From contig JAFEGA010000020.1 of the NCBI GenBank assembly GCA_018240285.1, positions 25,383 to 89,382 of the forward strand: a DNA stretch of 64,000 nucleotides, written 5' to 3'. Each line of letters begins with the position of its first letter. The first letter of the stretch is position 1. The notes under the pieces were generated by a model. The model searched no databases. It was not told where the DNA came from and was given only the letters and a program-made list of their open reading frames with translations. The stretch is from Pseudomonadota bacterium (GTDB lineage: Bacteria > Pseudomonadota > Gammaproteobacteria > Burkholderiales > Nitrosomonadaceae). Of the stretch, positions 26,678 to 40,727 are shown in pieces. Both the position numbers and the translations under genes were made by a program.

Positions 26678-27556
26678 TCACTGCATTTCTAAAGCCGCGA
26701 TTCTTTCTTCCAAAGGCGGATGCGACATGAATAAACGTGAAAATCCATTACTACCGCCGGAAATACCGAAAGCAGCCAGTTGATCGGGCAAATGTGCCGG
26801 TTCATGCATCATTTGCAAGCGCCGCAGAGCGGCAATCATTTTTTCCCTTCCCGCTAGGCTTGCACCTCCGGCATCGGCGCGAAACTCGCGTTGACGGCTG
26901 AACCACATGACAATAATGCTCGCCAGTACGCCAAGCACGATTTCGGCAATAATGTTGGTTACCCAGAAAGCGGGACCATGACCTTCTTCCGTTTTGAAAA
27001 TGACACGATCCACGGTATGACCGATAACGCGCGACAGGAAAATGACAAAGGTGTTGACGACGCCTTGAATAAGCGCCAGCGTAACCATATCACCGTTGGC
27101 AATATGACTGACTTCATGCGCCAGCACAGCCTCAGCTTCATCCTGACTCATGGTATTCAAAAGACCGGTGCTAACTGCAACCAGTGCATCGTTTCTTGAC
27201 ATGCCGGTGGCGAAAGCATTGACATCCGGCGCATCGTAAATCGCTACTTCCGGCATGCCGATTCCGGCAAGTTGAGCTTGCCGTTGCACGGTGGTTACCA
27301 ACCAGTGTTCTTGGGCGTTGCGCGGCATTTCGATGACTTCTGCACCGGTAAAGCGCTTGGCGGTCCACTTGGAAAGCGCGAGCGACATGAGAGAGCCGCC
27401 GAATCCGAATACCGCCGCGAATACGAGCAGGGAATTGATATTCAATCCCGTTCCTTGCGCATCCAATATTTTTTCAACGCCGAGCAATCGCAAGGTAATG
27501 CTTAATACCACGACGATTGCCAAGTTAGTCGCTAAAAAAAGAATAATTCTTTTCAT
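26678..27556 (-). CDS. htpX: Membrane protease HtpX
   Basis: An M48 zinc metalloprotease of the inner membrane that helps clear damaged membrane proteins along with FtsH. From ATG 27556 (AGGAG 7 bases upstream) it has 292 residues. Helices are at the N-terminus (residues 4-22 and 35-55) and two more after the active site. The zinc motif [12 protein letters not shown] is present, with a third ligand in the [10 protein letters not shown] segment. The C-terminal [12 protein letters not shown] is typical. It is a single-gene unit. Confidence 0.94.
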   Translation of the reverse strand: MKRIILFLATNLAIVVVLSITLRLLGVEKILDAQGTGLNINSLLVFAAVFGFGGSLMSLALSKWTAKRFTGAEVIEMPRNAQEHWLVTTVQRQAQLAGIGMPEVAIYDAPDVNAFATGMSRNDALVAVSTGLLNTMSQDEAEAVLAHEVSHIANGDMVTLALIQGVVNTFVIFLSRVIGHTVDRVIFKTEEGHGPAFWVTNIIAEIVLGVLASIIVMWFSRQREFRADAGGASLAGREKMIAALRRLQMMHEPAHLPDQLAAFGISGGSNGFSRLFMSHPPLEERIAALEMQ

Positions 27557-27661
27557 TTTCTCACTCCTGGTTTTTATCGAATTCAAAATGAAACGACAAT
27601 TGATATATGAACGGTTAATCGCTTTTCAAGCGGATTATATTGGAAACTGCCGGATTAAACC

Positions 27662-27695
27662 GGGTGATCATAGGTCATCCGGTTTATGATCATCC
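27662..27695. repeat. Inverted repeat between htpX and ftsB
   Basis: GGGTGATCAT at 27662-27671 and ATGATCATCC at 27686-27695 pair over 10 bases with one G-T type mismatch and a 14-base loop. It could be an operator for htpX (whose start is about 105 bases away) or a hairpin after ftsB. It has no T-run. Confidence 0.4.
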
Positions 27696-27739
27696 AGTCT
27701 GATTTTAGGTGTTTAATTTCCGGAAGAGTTTGCGGAAAT

Positions 27740-28032
27740 TCAGGGCGCGGATTTCTGCGGTGTATTCCTGACGATCTGAAACAGTATCTCGCCTTCCTTG
27801 ATCATGCCTAAATCGCTGCGGGCGCGTTCTTCGATGGCTTCGAGGCCTTGCTTCAAATCGTTGACTTCGGCTTCGAGCTTATTATTGCGGTTTTGCAGCT
27901 GCACATTTTCTGCCCGTGCCGCAATCACTTCTTGATCCACTTGCCAGACTCTCAGCCAGCTGGCTTTACCAAACCACAGGGGGTATTGCATTGCGGCAAC
28001 GAATAGCAGCAGGATGAAACTCAACAGTTTCA

Positions 28033-28033
<1 letters not shown>
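27740..28033 (-). CDS. ftsB: Cell division protein FtsB
   Basis: A bitopic protein of 97 residues: a short cytoplasmic start, one helix (residues 3-21) and a periplasmic coiled coil (about 35-75, NVQLQNRNNKLEAEVNDLKQ). FtsB joins FtsL and FtsQ to activate septal wall synthesis by FtsWI. The end of the coil, RARSDLGMIKEGEILFQIV, is the conserved FtsB C-terminal signature. The start overlaps the eno stop (TAATG), so they are coupled, as in many beta- and gammaproteobacteria. Confidence 0.93.
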
Positions 28034-29340
<1,307 letters not shown>

Positions 29341-29362
29341 TTATTTTTAAGCTTGTTAGTTT

Positions 29363-31048
<1,686 letters not shown>

Positions 31049-31108
31049 TTATCGTGACAAAAAAAATTCATGAGATCAGTGAGATTGAGCGATTGACGTA
31101 TCAGTATA

Positions 31109-31993
31109 TTAATGAATTTCAGCTAGCAACGTGTTTATCGTATGTTCCGCTTGATGGCGGTAACCGCCGCCAAAAAGATTCAAATGATTCAGAATATGAT
31201 AGAGATTGTAAACGTATTTGCGGATATTATAACCGGAATCCAGTGGATAATTATAGCGGTAAGCGGAATAAAAATCGGCTGGAAAACCGCCGAAAAGTTC
31301 AGTCATGGCGATATCCGCCTCGCGATCGCCATAATAAACTGCAGGATCGAATATTACCGGATTGCCTTTATCATCATAGTTATAATTGCCGCTCCACAGG
31401 TCACCGTGTAACAGCGACGGGGAGGGTGGTGCATCAGAGAAGAATTTATCCAGATCGCTTAACAACTGTTCACCGAGATTTTGCAACTTTCCAGCGAATC
31501 CGTTTCGTTGTGCCAGTTTGAATTGATATTCCAGGCGTTGTGTGCGCCAGAACGCAATCCAATTGGAAGACTGAGAATTTATTTGCGGTGTTTGTCCGAT
31601 GGCATTGTCGCGATACCAGCCGTACTGCGGAGAAGTCACGCGGTGCATGGCAGCAAGCTGCTCGCCCAAGCGGGATGCTTTGCCTCGCACACCACTATTG
31701 AGATCGAGGTACTCCAGTACTAACCATGCCATCTCATCGTTGTTTCCGTAGCAAATGGACTGTGGTGCACGAATTGCACCCGATTGCCGGATTTCTTCGA
31801 GACCTGCGGATTCCGCTGCGAACATGTCAAGACTGTCTGGGGAGTTGAGTTTCACAAAAAAGTGCCGCATACCGTTGCTAATAGAATAGGTCTGATTGAT
31901 ACAGCCACCGCCGATCGAGCGAGATTCTTTGATCTCAAACGGTGTGTTGGTTGTCGCAGAAATTTGCGCGCTGATGGAATTCCACGAATGCAC
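31109..31993 (-). CDS. Fructosamine kinase family protein
   Basis: A protein of 294 residues in the fructosamine/ketosamine-3-kinase family, which repairs glycated proteins by phosphorylating the sugar so that it falls off. The catalytic loop LLHGDLWSGNYNYDD and the metal-binding IFDPAVYYGDREADIAM are intact. Bacterial members phosphorylate low-molecular or protein-bound ribulosamines; the actual substrate is not known. The start is GTG at 31993, 11 bases after the argH stop. Confidence 0.87.
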   Translation of the reverse strand: MHSWNSISAQISATTNTPFEIKESRSIGGGCINQTYSISNGMRHFFVKLNSPDSLDMFAAESAGLEEIRQSGAIRAPQSICYGNNDEMAWLVLEYLDLNSGVRGKASRLGEQLAAMHRVTSPQYGWYRDNAIGQTPQINSQSSNWIAFWRTQRLEYQFKLAQRNGFAGKLQNLGEQLLSDLDKFFSDAPPSPSLLHGDLWSGNYNYDDKGNPVIFDPAVYYGDREADIAMTELFGGFPADFYSAYRYNYPLDSGYNIRKYVYNLYHILNHLNLFGGGYRHQAEHTINTLLAEIH

Positions 31994-32004
31994 GGCTTAA
32001 TCTG

Positions 32005-33414
32005 CTATCCGACCAACCATTTCCGGGCATGCTCAATGGCTGCTTGTACTTGCTCAGGTGCCGTTCCGCCGGTGTGATTGCGGCTTTGCATCGAACCTTC
32101 CAGCGTCAAGACGGCAAAAATGTCAGATTCAATTTGCGCAGAGAATTTTTGCAATTCACTCAACTCAAGATTGCTGAGGTCACAGTTTTTTTGTTCTGCA
32201 AATTGCACTGCTTTAGCCACGATTTCATGCGCATCGCGAAACGGAACGCCTTTTTTAACCAAATAATCCGCCAGATCGGTGGCGGTGGCGTAGCCGCGCA
32301 AGGCCGCTTGGCGCATCTGATCGCGATTGACGCGCACGCCACCGAGCATGTCGGCATAAATCCGCAGCGTATCGATCAAGGTATCGACGGTATCGAACAG
32401 GGGTTCTTTGTCTTCCTGATTGTCCTTGTTATAGGCCAGCGGTTGCGCTTTCATCAACGTCAGCAATGCCACCAGGTGTCCGTTGACACGCCCGGTTTTG
32501 CCGCGTACCAGTTCCGGCACGTCGGGATTTTTTTTCTGCGGCATGATCGAAGAACCGGTGCAGAAGCGATCGGCCAATTGAATGAAACCGAACGAAGGAT
32601 TTATCCATAGAATGAGTTCTTCTGACATGCGCGACAGATGCGTCATGATCAGCGCCGCACAGGCACTAAATTCGATGGCGAAATCGCGGTCGGAGACGGC
32701 GTCCAGCGAGTTCTGGCAAACACCGTCAAAATTGAGTAACTGCGCCACCCGCTCGCGGTTGATCGGATAACTGGTTCCCGCTAGCGCAGCAGCACCCAGC
32801 GGCAATTGATTGACCCGTTTGCGGCAATCGGCCAGGCGCTCAACATCGCGCTTCAGCATTTCGAAATACGCCATTAAATGGTGACCGAATGAAACCGGTT
32901 GCGCCACTTGCAAGTGGGTAAAACCCGGCATTACGGTGTGAATGTGCTGTTCCGCCAGATTGAGAAGTGCCTGTTGCATGGCTTTGATCAAAGCGATGAT
33001 TTCGTCGATCGCGGCGCGTAAAAACAAGCGGATGTCGGTTGCCACTTGATCGTTGCGCGAACGGCCGGTATGCAACCGCTTGCCGGCATCACCGACTAGG
33101 GCAGTGAGGCGTTTTTCAATGTTGAGATGCACGTCTTCCAGTTGTTGCGACCAGGTGAACTGATGATTGCGTATTTCTTCCTGGATTTGCTGTAAGCCGC
33201 GCTGAATATCGAGCAGATCCTGATGACTGATAATGTGCTGTTCCGCCAGCATTTGCGCATGCGCCAGCGATCCTTGGATATCGTGTTCAGCTAAGCGTTG
33301 ATCGAAACTGATCGAAGCGGTATAGCGCTCTACCAGCGCCGACACCGGTTCATTAAAACGGCCCGACCAGGTTTTGTTGCTGTTATGTTTTTCTGTTGCT
33401 GCGTTGTTATTCAT
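32005..33414 (-). CDS. argH: Argininosuccinate lyase
   Basis: Cleaves argininosuccinate to arginine and fumarate, the last step of arginine synthesis. The protein has 469 residues. The fumarase-superfamily signature [12 protein letters not shown] is present near residue 285, along with the [10 protein letters not shown] and [12 protein letters not shown] segments of the active site. It is the first gene of a minus-strand series (argH, fructosamine kinase, pyrG, eno, ftsB). Confidence 0.97.
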   Translation of the reverse strand: MNNNAATEKHNSNKTWSGRFNEPVSALVERYTASISFDQRLAEHDIQGSLAHAQMLAEQHIISHQDLLDIQRGLQQIQEEIRNHQFTWSQQLEDVHLNIEKRLTALVGDAGKRLHTGRSRNDQVATDIRLFLRAAIDEIIALIKAMQQALLNLAEQHIHTVMPGFTHLQVAQPVSFGHHLMAYFEMLKRDVERLADCRKRVNQLPLGAAALAGTSYPINRERVAQLLNFDGVCQNSLDAVSDRDFAIEFSACAALIMTHLSRMSEELILWINPSFGFIQLADRFCTGSSIMPQKKNPDVPELVRGKTGRVNGHLVALLTLMKAQPLAYNKDNQEDKEPLFDTVDTLIDTLRIYADMLGGVRVNRDQMRQAALRGYATATDLADYLVKKGVPFRDAHEIVAKAVQFAEQKNCDLSNLELSELQKFSAQIESDIFAVLTLEGSMQSRNHTGGTAPEQVQAAIEHARKWLVG

Positions 33415-33653
33415 GATGATGCCGTTATTCCCGATTGATGGCGCTTGTTATTTGTAGAAAGCGCATTATAAAACATAACTGCACACCCGGTTTAAGCCGG
33501 ATTGCAATTTCAAAATCCGGCAGCTATGAGGTACATAAATAATGAATTCTCCTCTAAATCGCCCCTTTTATTAGAGCGCGCCACTTTTCCTCCTTTCAGG
33601 ATTCATGGATAATTCGGGTTTGTCACTGCTATTCATAACACAAGGAGTTATCC

Positions 33654-34268
33654 ATGACGGATTACAACAAACAAAACCCGAATCAACAATCCAAAGCTGA
33701 AAATTTACTCTCGTCATTCAATGCCAAATTTGAATGGATAGAGAAAATTCCAACCACGCAATTACCTGCCAAATATTTTGCAATATTGGTGGGACTCATC
33801 CTTGTCGTCATTGCGTGGAAGTTTATTGCTGTCGGTAAAGTGGAATCCGATATGGCGAAAAAACTTGAAAACGAGCGCGCACTGATTACGCAACAGGCTC
33901 GGGAATACGCCGATCAGCAATATGTGAAGGAAGAAGAACGTTTCGGGCAGGTTTTGTCTTGGGCGGTGCGTGGTGAGTTGATTCGCAACAATATTGATCA
34001 AATCGATCAATACTTGAGTGAAATTGTCAGAATGAAAGATACCGAACGAGTAGTATTGATCAGCGAAAGCGGTCAATTGCTGGTTTCTACGGATAAACGC
34101 CTGGAAGAAGCGAAAGGCGCGGAAATATTTCCGAAAGAAATTCTGAATCTGCAAAAAATCTCGGTCAAATCGGACGTAGACGGTAAAAAAATTCTGGTCG
34201 TTCCTGTCATGGGATTGAACAAGAAAATCGCTACCCTGGTGGTCAGCTACAAACAACCTAAATTCTAG
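33654..34268 (+). CDS. Membrane-anchored sensor-like protein of unknown function
   Basis: A protein of 204 residues. A polar N-terminus (about 40 residues) leads to one helix (residues 44-60, FAILVGLILVVIAWKFI), then a helical section rich in Glu and Lys (about 65-100), then an alpha/beta part (about 105-200) with RVVLISESGQLLVSTDKR and KKILVVPVMGLNKKIATLVVSY. The second part has the look of a periplasmic PAS/Cache-type sensor domain, but there is no output domain. I do not recognise a named family. The ATG follows AAGGAG. It is a single-gene unit ending at a strong terminator shared with murA. Confidence 0.6.
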   Translation: MTDYNKQNPNQQSKAENLLSSFNAKFEWIEKIPTTQLPAKYFAILVGLILVVIAWKFIAVGKVESDMAKKLENERALITQQAREYADQQYVKEEERFGQVLSWAVRGELIRNNIDQIDQYLSEIVRMKDTERVVLISESGQLLVSTDKRLEEAKGAEIFPKEILNLQKISVKSDVDGKKILVVPVMGLNKKIATLVVSYKQPKF

Positions 34269-34302
34269 AATAAACTGATCGCAAGATTAGTTGCATTGCA
34301 TT

Positions 34303-34333
34303 AAAAGGCTTTTGCTCATCGCAAAAGCCTTTT
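34303..34333. terminator. Bidirectional intrinsic terminator
   Basis: A 13-base perfect stem, AAAAGGCTTTTGC with GCAAAAGCCTTTT, and a TCATC loop, between two convergent genes. The A and T runs on either side allow it to serve both. Confidence 0.9.
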
Positions 34334-35599
<1,266 letters not shown>

Positions 35600-35740
35600 T
35601 CAAAAAGAGATTCGATTAAAATTCTTGTTGGGTTGAAATGCGCTAAAGTTCGCTGCATCATACCGCAATAGTGCGAATCAGGTACTTCGCAGGCGTCAAC
35701 TATAACAAAAAACTTCCCATCAATTACATCAGGAGAAAAA

Positions 35741-36133
35741 ATGACCAAGCAAATCATTCATAGCCCGGATGCGCCGCAGGCCATCGGTACTTATTCACAA
35801 GCCGTGCGGGTGAAGGGGGGCGGATATACTGTCTATCTGTCAGGGCAAATCGGATTGGATCCGGTCAGCATGCAAATGCCAGACGATATCGAAGCGCAGA
35901 TTCAGCAGGTTTTCGCCAATCTGAAAGCAGTGGCGGCAGCCAGCGGCGGCAGTTTCAGCGACGTCGTGAAACTCAATATATTTCTGACCGATCTGGCCAA
36001 TTTCGCATTGGTCAACGACATCATGGCCAGTCATTTTTCCCAACCTTATCCGGCGCGCGCGGCCGTCGGTGTCAAAGCTTTACCGCGCGGCGCGCTGGTG
36101 GAAATGGACGCCATCATGGTGTTACAAAATTAA
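35741..36133 (+). CDS. RidA family enamine/imine deaminase
   Basis: A small trimeric protein of 130 residues that hydrolyses reactive 2-aminoacrylate and similar imines. Conserved parts are [21 protein letters not shown] near the N-terminus and [22 protein letters not shown] at the end, with the key Arg in YPARAAV. AGGAG lies 6 bases before the ATG. It precedes recG by 36 bases. Confidence 0.92.
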   Translation: MTKQIIHSPDAPQAIGTYSQAVRVKGGGYTVYLSGQIGLDPVSMQMPDDIEAQIQQVFANLKAVAAASGGSFSDVVKLNIFLTDLANFALVNDIMASHFSQPYPARAAVGVKALPRGALVEMDAIMVLQN

Positions 36134-36169
36134 GTTCAACTGCACAACGTTAAGCGCACAAATGGCGCG

Positions 36170-38203
36170 ATGACTGCTCAATCCGCCGTACGGGAAAAGC
36201 TGTCGCGCTTAGGCATCCGCAACGATCTCGATTTGATTCTGCATTTGCCTATCCGGTACGAAGATGAAACGCGGCTGTTTGCCATTGCCGACGTACCGCA
36301 AGGACAAACGGTGCAAATCGAAGGCGTCATCGTGCATTCCGAAGTTGTAGTCCGGCCTAGGCGGCAACTGGTTTGTCAGGTCGAAGACAACAGCGGTGTG
36401 CTGGTCATGCGTTTTCTGAATTTCTACGGTAGTCAGATCAAGACCTACGCCGTGGGGAAACGCGTGCGGTTGCTGGGTGAAGTACGTAGCGGCTTTTTCG
36501 GCGCGGAAATGGTGCATCCCAAATGCCGCATCGTTCATGCCGGAGAATCACTGGCGGATGCGATGACGCCGGTTTATCCGTCGACAGCGGGATTATCACA
36601 GAAAATGATCGGCAAACTAATCGGACAAGCATTACAGAGTAATCAGCAAATGCTGACCGAGTCGATACCGGATAACATTATCCGCAAATACCAGCTGGCA
36701 GGTTTCCGCGATAGCGTGATGTGCTTGCACAACCCGCTTCCCGAGGTATCGCTGGCAGCGTTGCAAGCGCGTACGCACCCGGCCTGGCGGCGCATCAAGT
36801 TCGACGAATTGCTGGCGCAGCAGTTATCGATGCGCTTACATTACCGGCAGCGGCGCAGTCATACCGCGCCGGTCTTGACGCAAAAGGACGGATTGCGGCA
36901 AGCGTTTCTCGCTGAGCTTAATTTTCAACTGACTGCTGCGCAAATGCGAGTCGCCGCGGAAATCAGTCGCGATTTAAACTCTCCTTATCCGATGCAGCGC
37001 TTGCTGCAGGGCGATGTCGGCAGCGGTAAAACGATTGTGGCTGCGCTGGCTGCGTTACAAGCGATTGAGAACGGCTATCAAGCGGCGATTATGGCGCCAA
37101 CTGAAATTCTCGCCGAACAGCATTTTCAGAAGCTGGCAGGCTGGTTTGAACCGTTGGGAATACGTGTTGCCTGGCTGTCCGGCAGTCAGAAGAAGAAACA
37201 AAAGCAAGCGGTACTCGACGACATCGCATCCGGTACAGCGCAACTGGCGATCGGTACGCATGCTTTGTTTCAAGATCAGGTGATATTTCATCAGTTGGGT
37301 TTGGCGATTATCGATGAGCAGCACCGCTTCGGCGTGCACCAGCGTTTGGCGTTGCGCATGAAAGGCGCGCAATCCGGTCAAGTACCGCATCAATTGATGA
37401 TGAGTGCAACGCCGATACCGCGCACGCTGTCGATGAGTTATTTCGCCGATCTCGACGTATCGGTCATCGATGAATTACCGCCCGGCCGGTCGCCTATCGT
37501 AACCAAATTGATCGCCGATAACCGCCGCGACGAGATCATTGTTCGGATTCAACAGGCTTGCGAACAAGGCAAGCAAGTCTATTGGGTTTGTCCGTTGATC
37601 GAGGAATCGGAAACCCTACAGCTGCAGACCGCGATGGAAACTTGCGAAAATTTAACCCGGGTGTTTCCGCATTTGCGTATCGGCTTGGTGCATGGACGTT
37701 TACCGCCGCAGGAAAAAGCGGCGGTGATGCTGGCATTCAAGCAAGGGGAGATTCAACTGCTGGTAGCAACGACGGTCATCGAAGTGGGGGTGGATGTGCC
37801 GAATGCGTCGCTGATGGTGATCGAAAATGCCGAACGTATGGGGTTGTCGCAATTGCACCAATTACGTGGCCGCGTCGGGCGCGGCACGGAAGCCAGTATT
37901 TGTATCTTGATGTTTCAGCAACCCTTGTCCGAGATCGCTCGCAAACGGCTCAAAATCATTTTTGAGCATACCGATGGTTTTGAAATCGCCCGGCAGGATT
38001 TGCAATTGCGCGGCCCCGGTGAGTTTCTTGGTGCCCGGCAGAGCGGTGTGCCGCTGCTGCGTTTTGCCGATCTTGAACAGGATGGCGATTTACTGAAAGC
38101 GGCTCAAGCCACGGCGGATGAGTTGCTCAACAACTATCCGCAATTGGCGGAACAGCACATTGCGCGCTGGCTTGGTGAAAAAGCCGGTTATTTGCGGGTT
38201 TGA
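36170..38203 (+). CDS. recG: ATP-dependent DNA helicase RecG
   Basis: A double-stranded DNA translocase of 677 residues that remodels stalled replication forks and Holliday junctions. It has an N-terminal wedge/OB domain (about 45-150), then the helicase motor with LLQGDVGSGKT (Walker A, near residue 282), DEQHRFGVHQR (Walker B), MSATPIPRT (motif III) and QLRGRVGRG (motif VI). Compared with the longest RecG proteins the N-terminal extension is short. It follows ridA and is followed 27 bases later by a bestrophin-family gene. Confidence 0.95.
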   Translation: MTAQSAVREKLSRLGIRNDLDLILHLPIRYEDETRLFAIADVPQGQTVQIEGVIVHSEVVVRPRRQLVCQVEDNSGVLVMRFLNFYGSQIKTYAVGKRVRLLGEVRSGFFGAEMVHPKCRIVHAGESLADAMTPVYPSTAGLSQKMIGKLIGQALQSNQQMLTESIPDNIIRKYQLAGFRDSVMCLHNPLPEVSLAALQARTHPAWRRIKFDELLAQQLSMRLHYRQRRSHTAPVLTQKDGLRQAFLAELNFQLTAAQMRVAAEISRDLNSPYPMQRLLQGDVGSGKTIVAALAALQAIENGYQAAIMAPTEILAEQHFQKLAGWFEPLGIRVAWLSGSQKKKQKQAVLDDIASGTAQLAIGTHALFQDQVIFHQLGLAIIDEQHRFGVHQRLALRMKGAQSGQVPHQLMMSATPIPRTLSMSYFADLDVSVIDELPPGRSPIVTKLIADNRRDEIIVRIQQACEQGKQVYWVCPLIEESETLQLQTAMETCENLTRVFPHLRIGLVHGRLPPQEKAAVMLAFKQGEIQLLVATTVIEVGVDVPNASLMVIENAERMGLSQLHQLRGRVGRGTEASICILMFQQPLSEIARKRLKIIFEHTDGFEIARQDLQLRGPGEFLGARQSGVPLLRFADLEQDGDLLKAAQATADELLNNYPQLAEQHIARWLGEKAGYLRV

Positions 38204-38230
38204 TAAAATTAAAGAAAGGTTACGATTAAA

Positions 38231-39163
38231 GTGATTGTAAAAGAGAAAATCTCATGGATGCGGTTGCTGTTCAGTTTCCGCGGCAGCAGTTTTGTGGAGA
38301 CCTGGCCGCGTATTCTGACGGTCACCGTGGTGGCAATCGTGGTGACATATATCGAACTGTATTACAACATCCAGAAATACACGCTGACCACCACGCCGTT
38401 TGCCTTGATCGGCGTGGCGGTCGGTATCTTCCTGGGCTTCCGTAATAATGCGTCGTATGATAAGTTCTGGGAAGGCCGTAAGCTCTGGGGCGCATTGGTT
38501 AATACCACGCGCAGCCTGACGCGGCAGACTTGCCATATGATCGATTCGCGGCAGAATAGCGAGGAAGTGCAGCGTTTCCGCACCATATTTGTCAAGCGGA
38601 TCATTGCGTTCGTGCATGCGCTGCGTTTTCATTTGCGCGATCAGGATCCGTCCGGTGAAATAAAGAAATTCTTGCCAGCAGAAGATTTTGACCAGGTGGT
38701 TGCCGCGAAGCATCGTCCCTTGGCAATTTTGCAGCAATTGGGCCGGGATCTGGCGATAGCGCGCAAGCGCCAATGGCTGGGTGGATTCAATTATCCTTTC
38801 ATGGAGCAGCAGCTTAACGAATTCTCGAATATCATGGGTGCGTGCGAGCGTATCAAGAATACCCCGATTCCATTTAGCTATTCGGTATTGATTCACCGCA
38901 TCGTTGCGGCGTATTGCTTGTTTTTGCCGTTTGGCCTGGTGGAAACGACCGGTGTCCTGACGCCGGTTGTGGTGCTGATGATTTCTTATGCGTTTTTCGA
39001 ATTGGACGCGATTGGCGATGAGATCGAAAATCCCTTTGGTACAGATCCGAATGACCTGCCGCTGGTGGCGATTTCGAGAAATATCGAGATCAATCTGCTG
39101 GAATTGATCAACGATCCCGACCGTCCGGATGCGCTTAAACCGGTGGATGAAATACTGGCATGA
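38231..39163 (+). CDS. Bestrophin-family (UPF0187/YneE) ion channel
   Basis: A protein of 310 residues with about four hydrophobic helices and the bestrophin signatures WPRILTVTVVAIVVTYIE, GVAVGIFLGFRNNASYDKFWEGR and PFGLVETTGVLTPVVV. Bacterial bestrophins are pentameric ion channels, some cation-selective. The start is GTG at 38231 with AAAGG upstream. Placement after recG seems incidental. Confidence 0.9.
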   Translation: MIVKEKISWMRLLFSFRGSSFVETWPRILTVTVVAIVVTYIELYYNIQKYTLTTTPFALIGVAVGIFLGFRNNASYDKFWEGRKLWGALVNTTRSLTRQTCHMIDSRQNSEEVQRFRTIFVKRIIAFVHALRFHLRDQDPSGEIKKFLPAEDFDQVVAAKHRPLAILQQLGRDLAIARKRQWLGGFNYPFMEQQLNEFSNIMGACERIKNTPIPFSYSVLIHRIVAAYCLFLPFGLVETTGVLTPVVVLMISYAFFELDAIGDEIENPFGTDPNDLPLVAISRNIEINLLELINDPDRPDALKPVDEILA

Positions 39164-39215
39164 TCGCTTGATCCCAGCGCTCCGGTTTTTACAATTGCCC
39201 CTTTTGAGACTGATG

Positions 39216-39221
39216 TATAAT
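39216..39221 (+). promoter_or_regulatory. Probable -10 element of the ubiC-ubiA-ubiD unit
   Basis: A consensus TATAAT, followed by CCCGATC, lies about 90 bases before ubiC. A TTGCCC hexamer at 39195-39200 is a candidate -35 with a short spacing of 15 bases. Confidence 0.45.
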
Positions 39222-39309
39222 CCCGATCCATTAATTTTCGCTACGGCTTTGCTTGATTCCGGTCGCCGATTTTAACCATGCAATCAATCCAATTAACCGC
39301 TTTGTCTCA

Positions 39310-39852
39310 ATGAATAATGCGCATCCGCTGGCATGGTATCCGGCATTGACGGCGGTTTCCTATCATCAGCGGGTTTGGTTGCAGGACCGCGGATCGTTGA
39401 CCCGGCGCATTCAAGAGCGTTGCAGCGGATTTCGCGTGCAGCCGGTATTTCAATCGTTGAGCCGGGTGTACGGCGATGAACCGGATGTCATGGGATTGCG
39501 TTCCGGTGAATTGGCATTGGTGCGGGAGGTTTATTTGTATTGCAGCGATACCCCAGTGGTGTTCGCGCATTCCGTGGTAGCGCGTAAGAATTTGCGCGGA
39601 GCGTGGCGTGGCTTGAGTGGTCTGGGCAATAAGTCTTTAGGCACGGTGTTGTTCACCAATCCGAGAATCAAACGCACGCCGCTGCAGTTTAAGAAAATCG
39701 GCAATGGACATTTTTTGTACGATCGCGCTTGCAACCGATTGCATGAGAAACCGGCGGATTTGTGGGCGCGGCGTTCGTTATTTACCTTGCATGGCCAATC
39801 GATTTTAGTGACCGAAGTATTTTTACCCGCTATCTTGAATTTACCGTTATGA
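39310..39852 (+). CDS. ubiC: Chorismate-pyruvate lyase UbiC
   Basis: Removes pyruvate from chorismate to give 4-hydroxybenzoate, the ring precursor of ubiquinone. The protein has 180 residues from ATG 39310; the frame is open a little further upstream. The family motifs are present: VREVYLYCSDTPVVFAHSVV (active-site Arg) and WARRSLFTLHGQSILVTEVFLP at the C-terminus. Its stop overlaps the ubiA start (ATGA), so the two are coupled. Confidence 0.93.
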   Translation: MNNAHPLAWYPALTAVSYHQRVWLQDRGSLTRRIQERCSGFRVQPVFQSLSRVYGDEPDVMGLRSGELALVREVYLYCSDTPVVFAHSVVARKNLRGAWRGLSGLGNKSLGTVLFTNPRIKRTPLQFKKIGNGHFLYDRACNRLHEKPADLWARRSLFTLHGQSILVTEVFLPAILNLPL

Positions 39853-40718
39853 ACGTGGCAGATCGAATCAAAACCTACGCGCAATTGATGCGGCTCGACA
39901 AACCGATCGGTATTTTATTGTTGCTGTGGCCCATGCTGTGGGGGCTATGGTTTGCGGCGCAAGGATTTCCCGATGGGCAGGTTCTGGTCATTTTTGTGCT
40001 GGGAACGGTGTTGATGCGCTCTGCAGGCTGTGTCATTAACGATTTTGCCGACCGTAAAATCGATCCGCATGTCGAACGTACCAAGAGCCGGCCGATGGCG
40101 GCGGGGAGAGTAAGTTCCAGAGAAGCATTGTCACTGGCGGCGGGATTGAGCTTTTGCGCTTTCTTGCTGATTCTACCCTTGAATCAACTGACCATCCTAC
40201 TGTCCGTTCCGGCATTATTTCTAGCTGGAAGCTATCCGTTCACCAAACGTTTTTTTGCCATGCCGCAGGCGTATTTGGGCATTGCGTTCAGTTTCGGCAT
40301 TCCCATGGCTTTCGCCGCGCAAACTCACAGTTTGCCGCCGCTGATCTGGATTCTGATGCTCGCCAATCTGTTCTGGGTGATCGCTTATGACACGGCGTAT
40401 GCCATTGTCGACAAGCCGGATGATCTAAAAATCGGCATTAAAACCTCGGCGATCACTTTCGGCCAGTTCGATGTGTTGGGTGTCATGGTGTGTCACACCT
40501 GCTTTATTGCGATCATGCTGGTGATCGGTCAGATGCAGCAGATGAATCTGGCGTATTACGCCGGATTGATGGCGGCCAGCGGCCTGATAGCCTATCAATA
40601 TACGCTGATCCGCAATCGCGACCGGGCGTTATGCTTCAAGGCCTTTTTGCATAACAACTGGGTTGGGATGACGGTGTTTGCCGGTATCGCGCTCGATTTT
40701 CTCCTTTTTCCGCATTAA
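39849..40718 (+). CDS. ubiA: 4-hydroxybenzoate polyprenyltransferase UbiA
   Basis: An integral membrane prenyltransferase of 289 residues that attaches the polyprenyl tail to 4-hydroxybenzoate. The two aspartate-rich motifs are seen: NDFADRKIDPHVERTKSRP (near residue 72) and YDTAYAIVDKPDD (near residue 190). About eight or nine helices are predicted. ATG 39849 overlaps the ubiC stop. ubiD follows by 9 bases, so all three act in ubiquinone synthesis. Confidence 0.96.
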   Translation: MNVADRIKTYAQLMRLDKPIGILLLLWPMLWGLWFAAQGFPDGQVLVIFVLGTVLMRSAGCVINDFADRKIDPHVERTKSRPMAAGRVSSREALSLAAGLSFCAFLLILPLNQLTILLSVPALFLAGSYPFTKRFFAMPQAYLGIAFSFGIPMAFAAQTHSLPPLIWILMLANLFWVIAYDTAYAIVDKPDDLKIGIKTSAITFGQFDVLGVMVCHTCFIAIMLVIGQMQQMNLAYYAGLMAASGLIAYQYTLIRNRDRALCFKAFLHNNWVGMTVFAGIALDFLLFPH

Positions 40719-40727
40719 GGATTCTCC

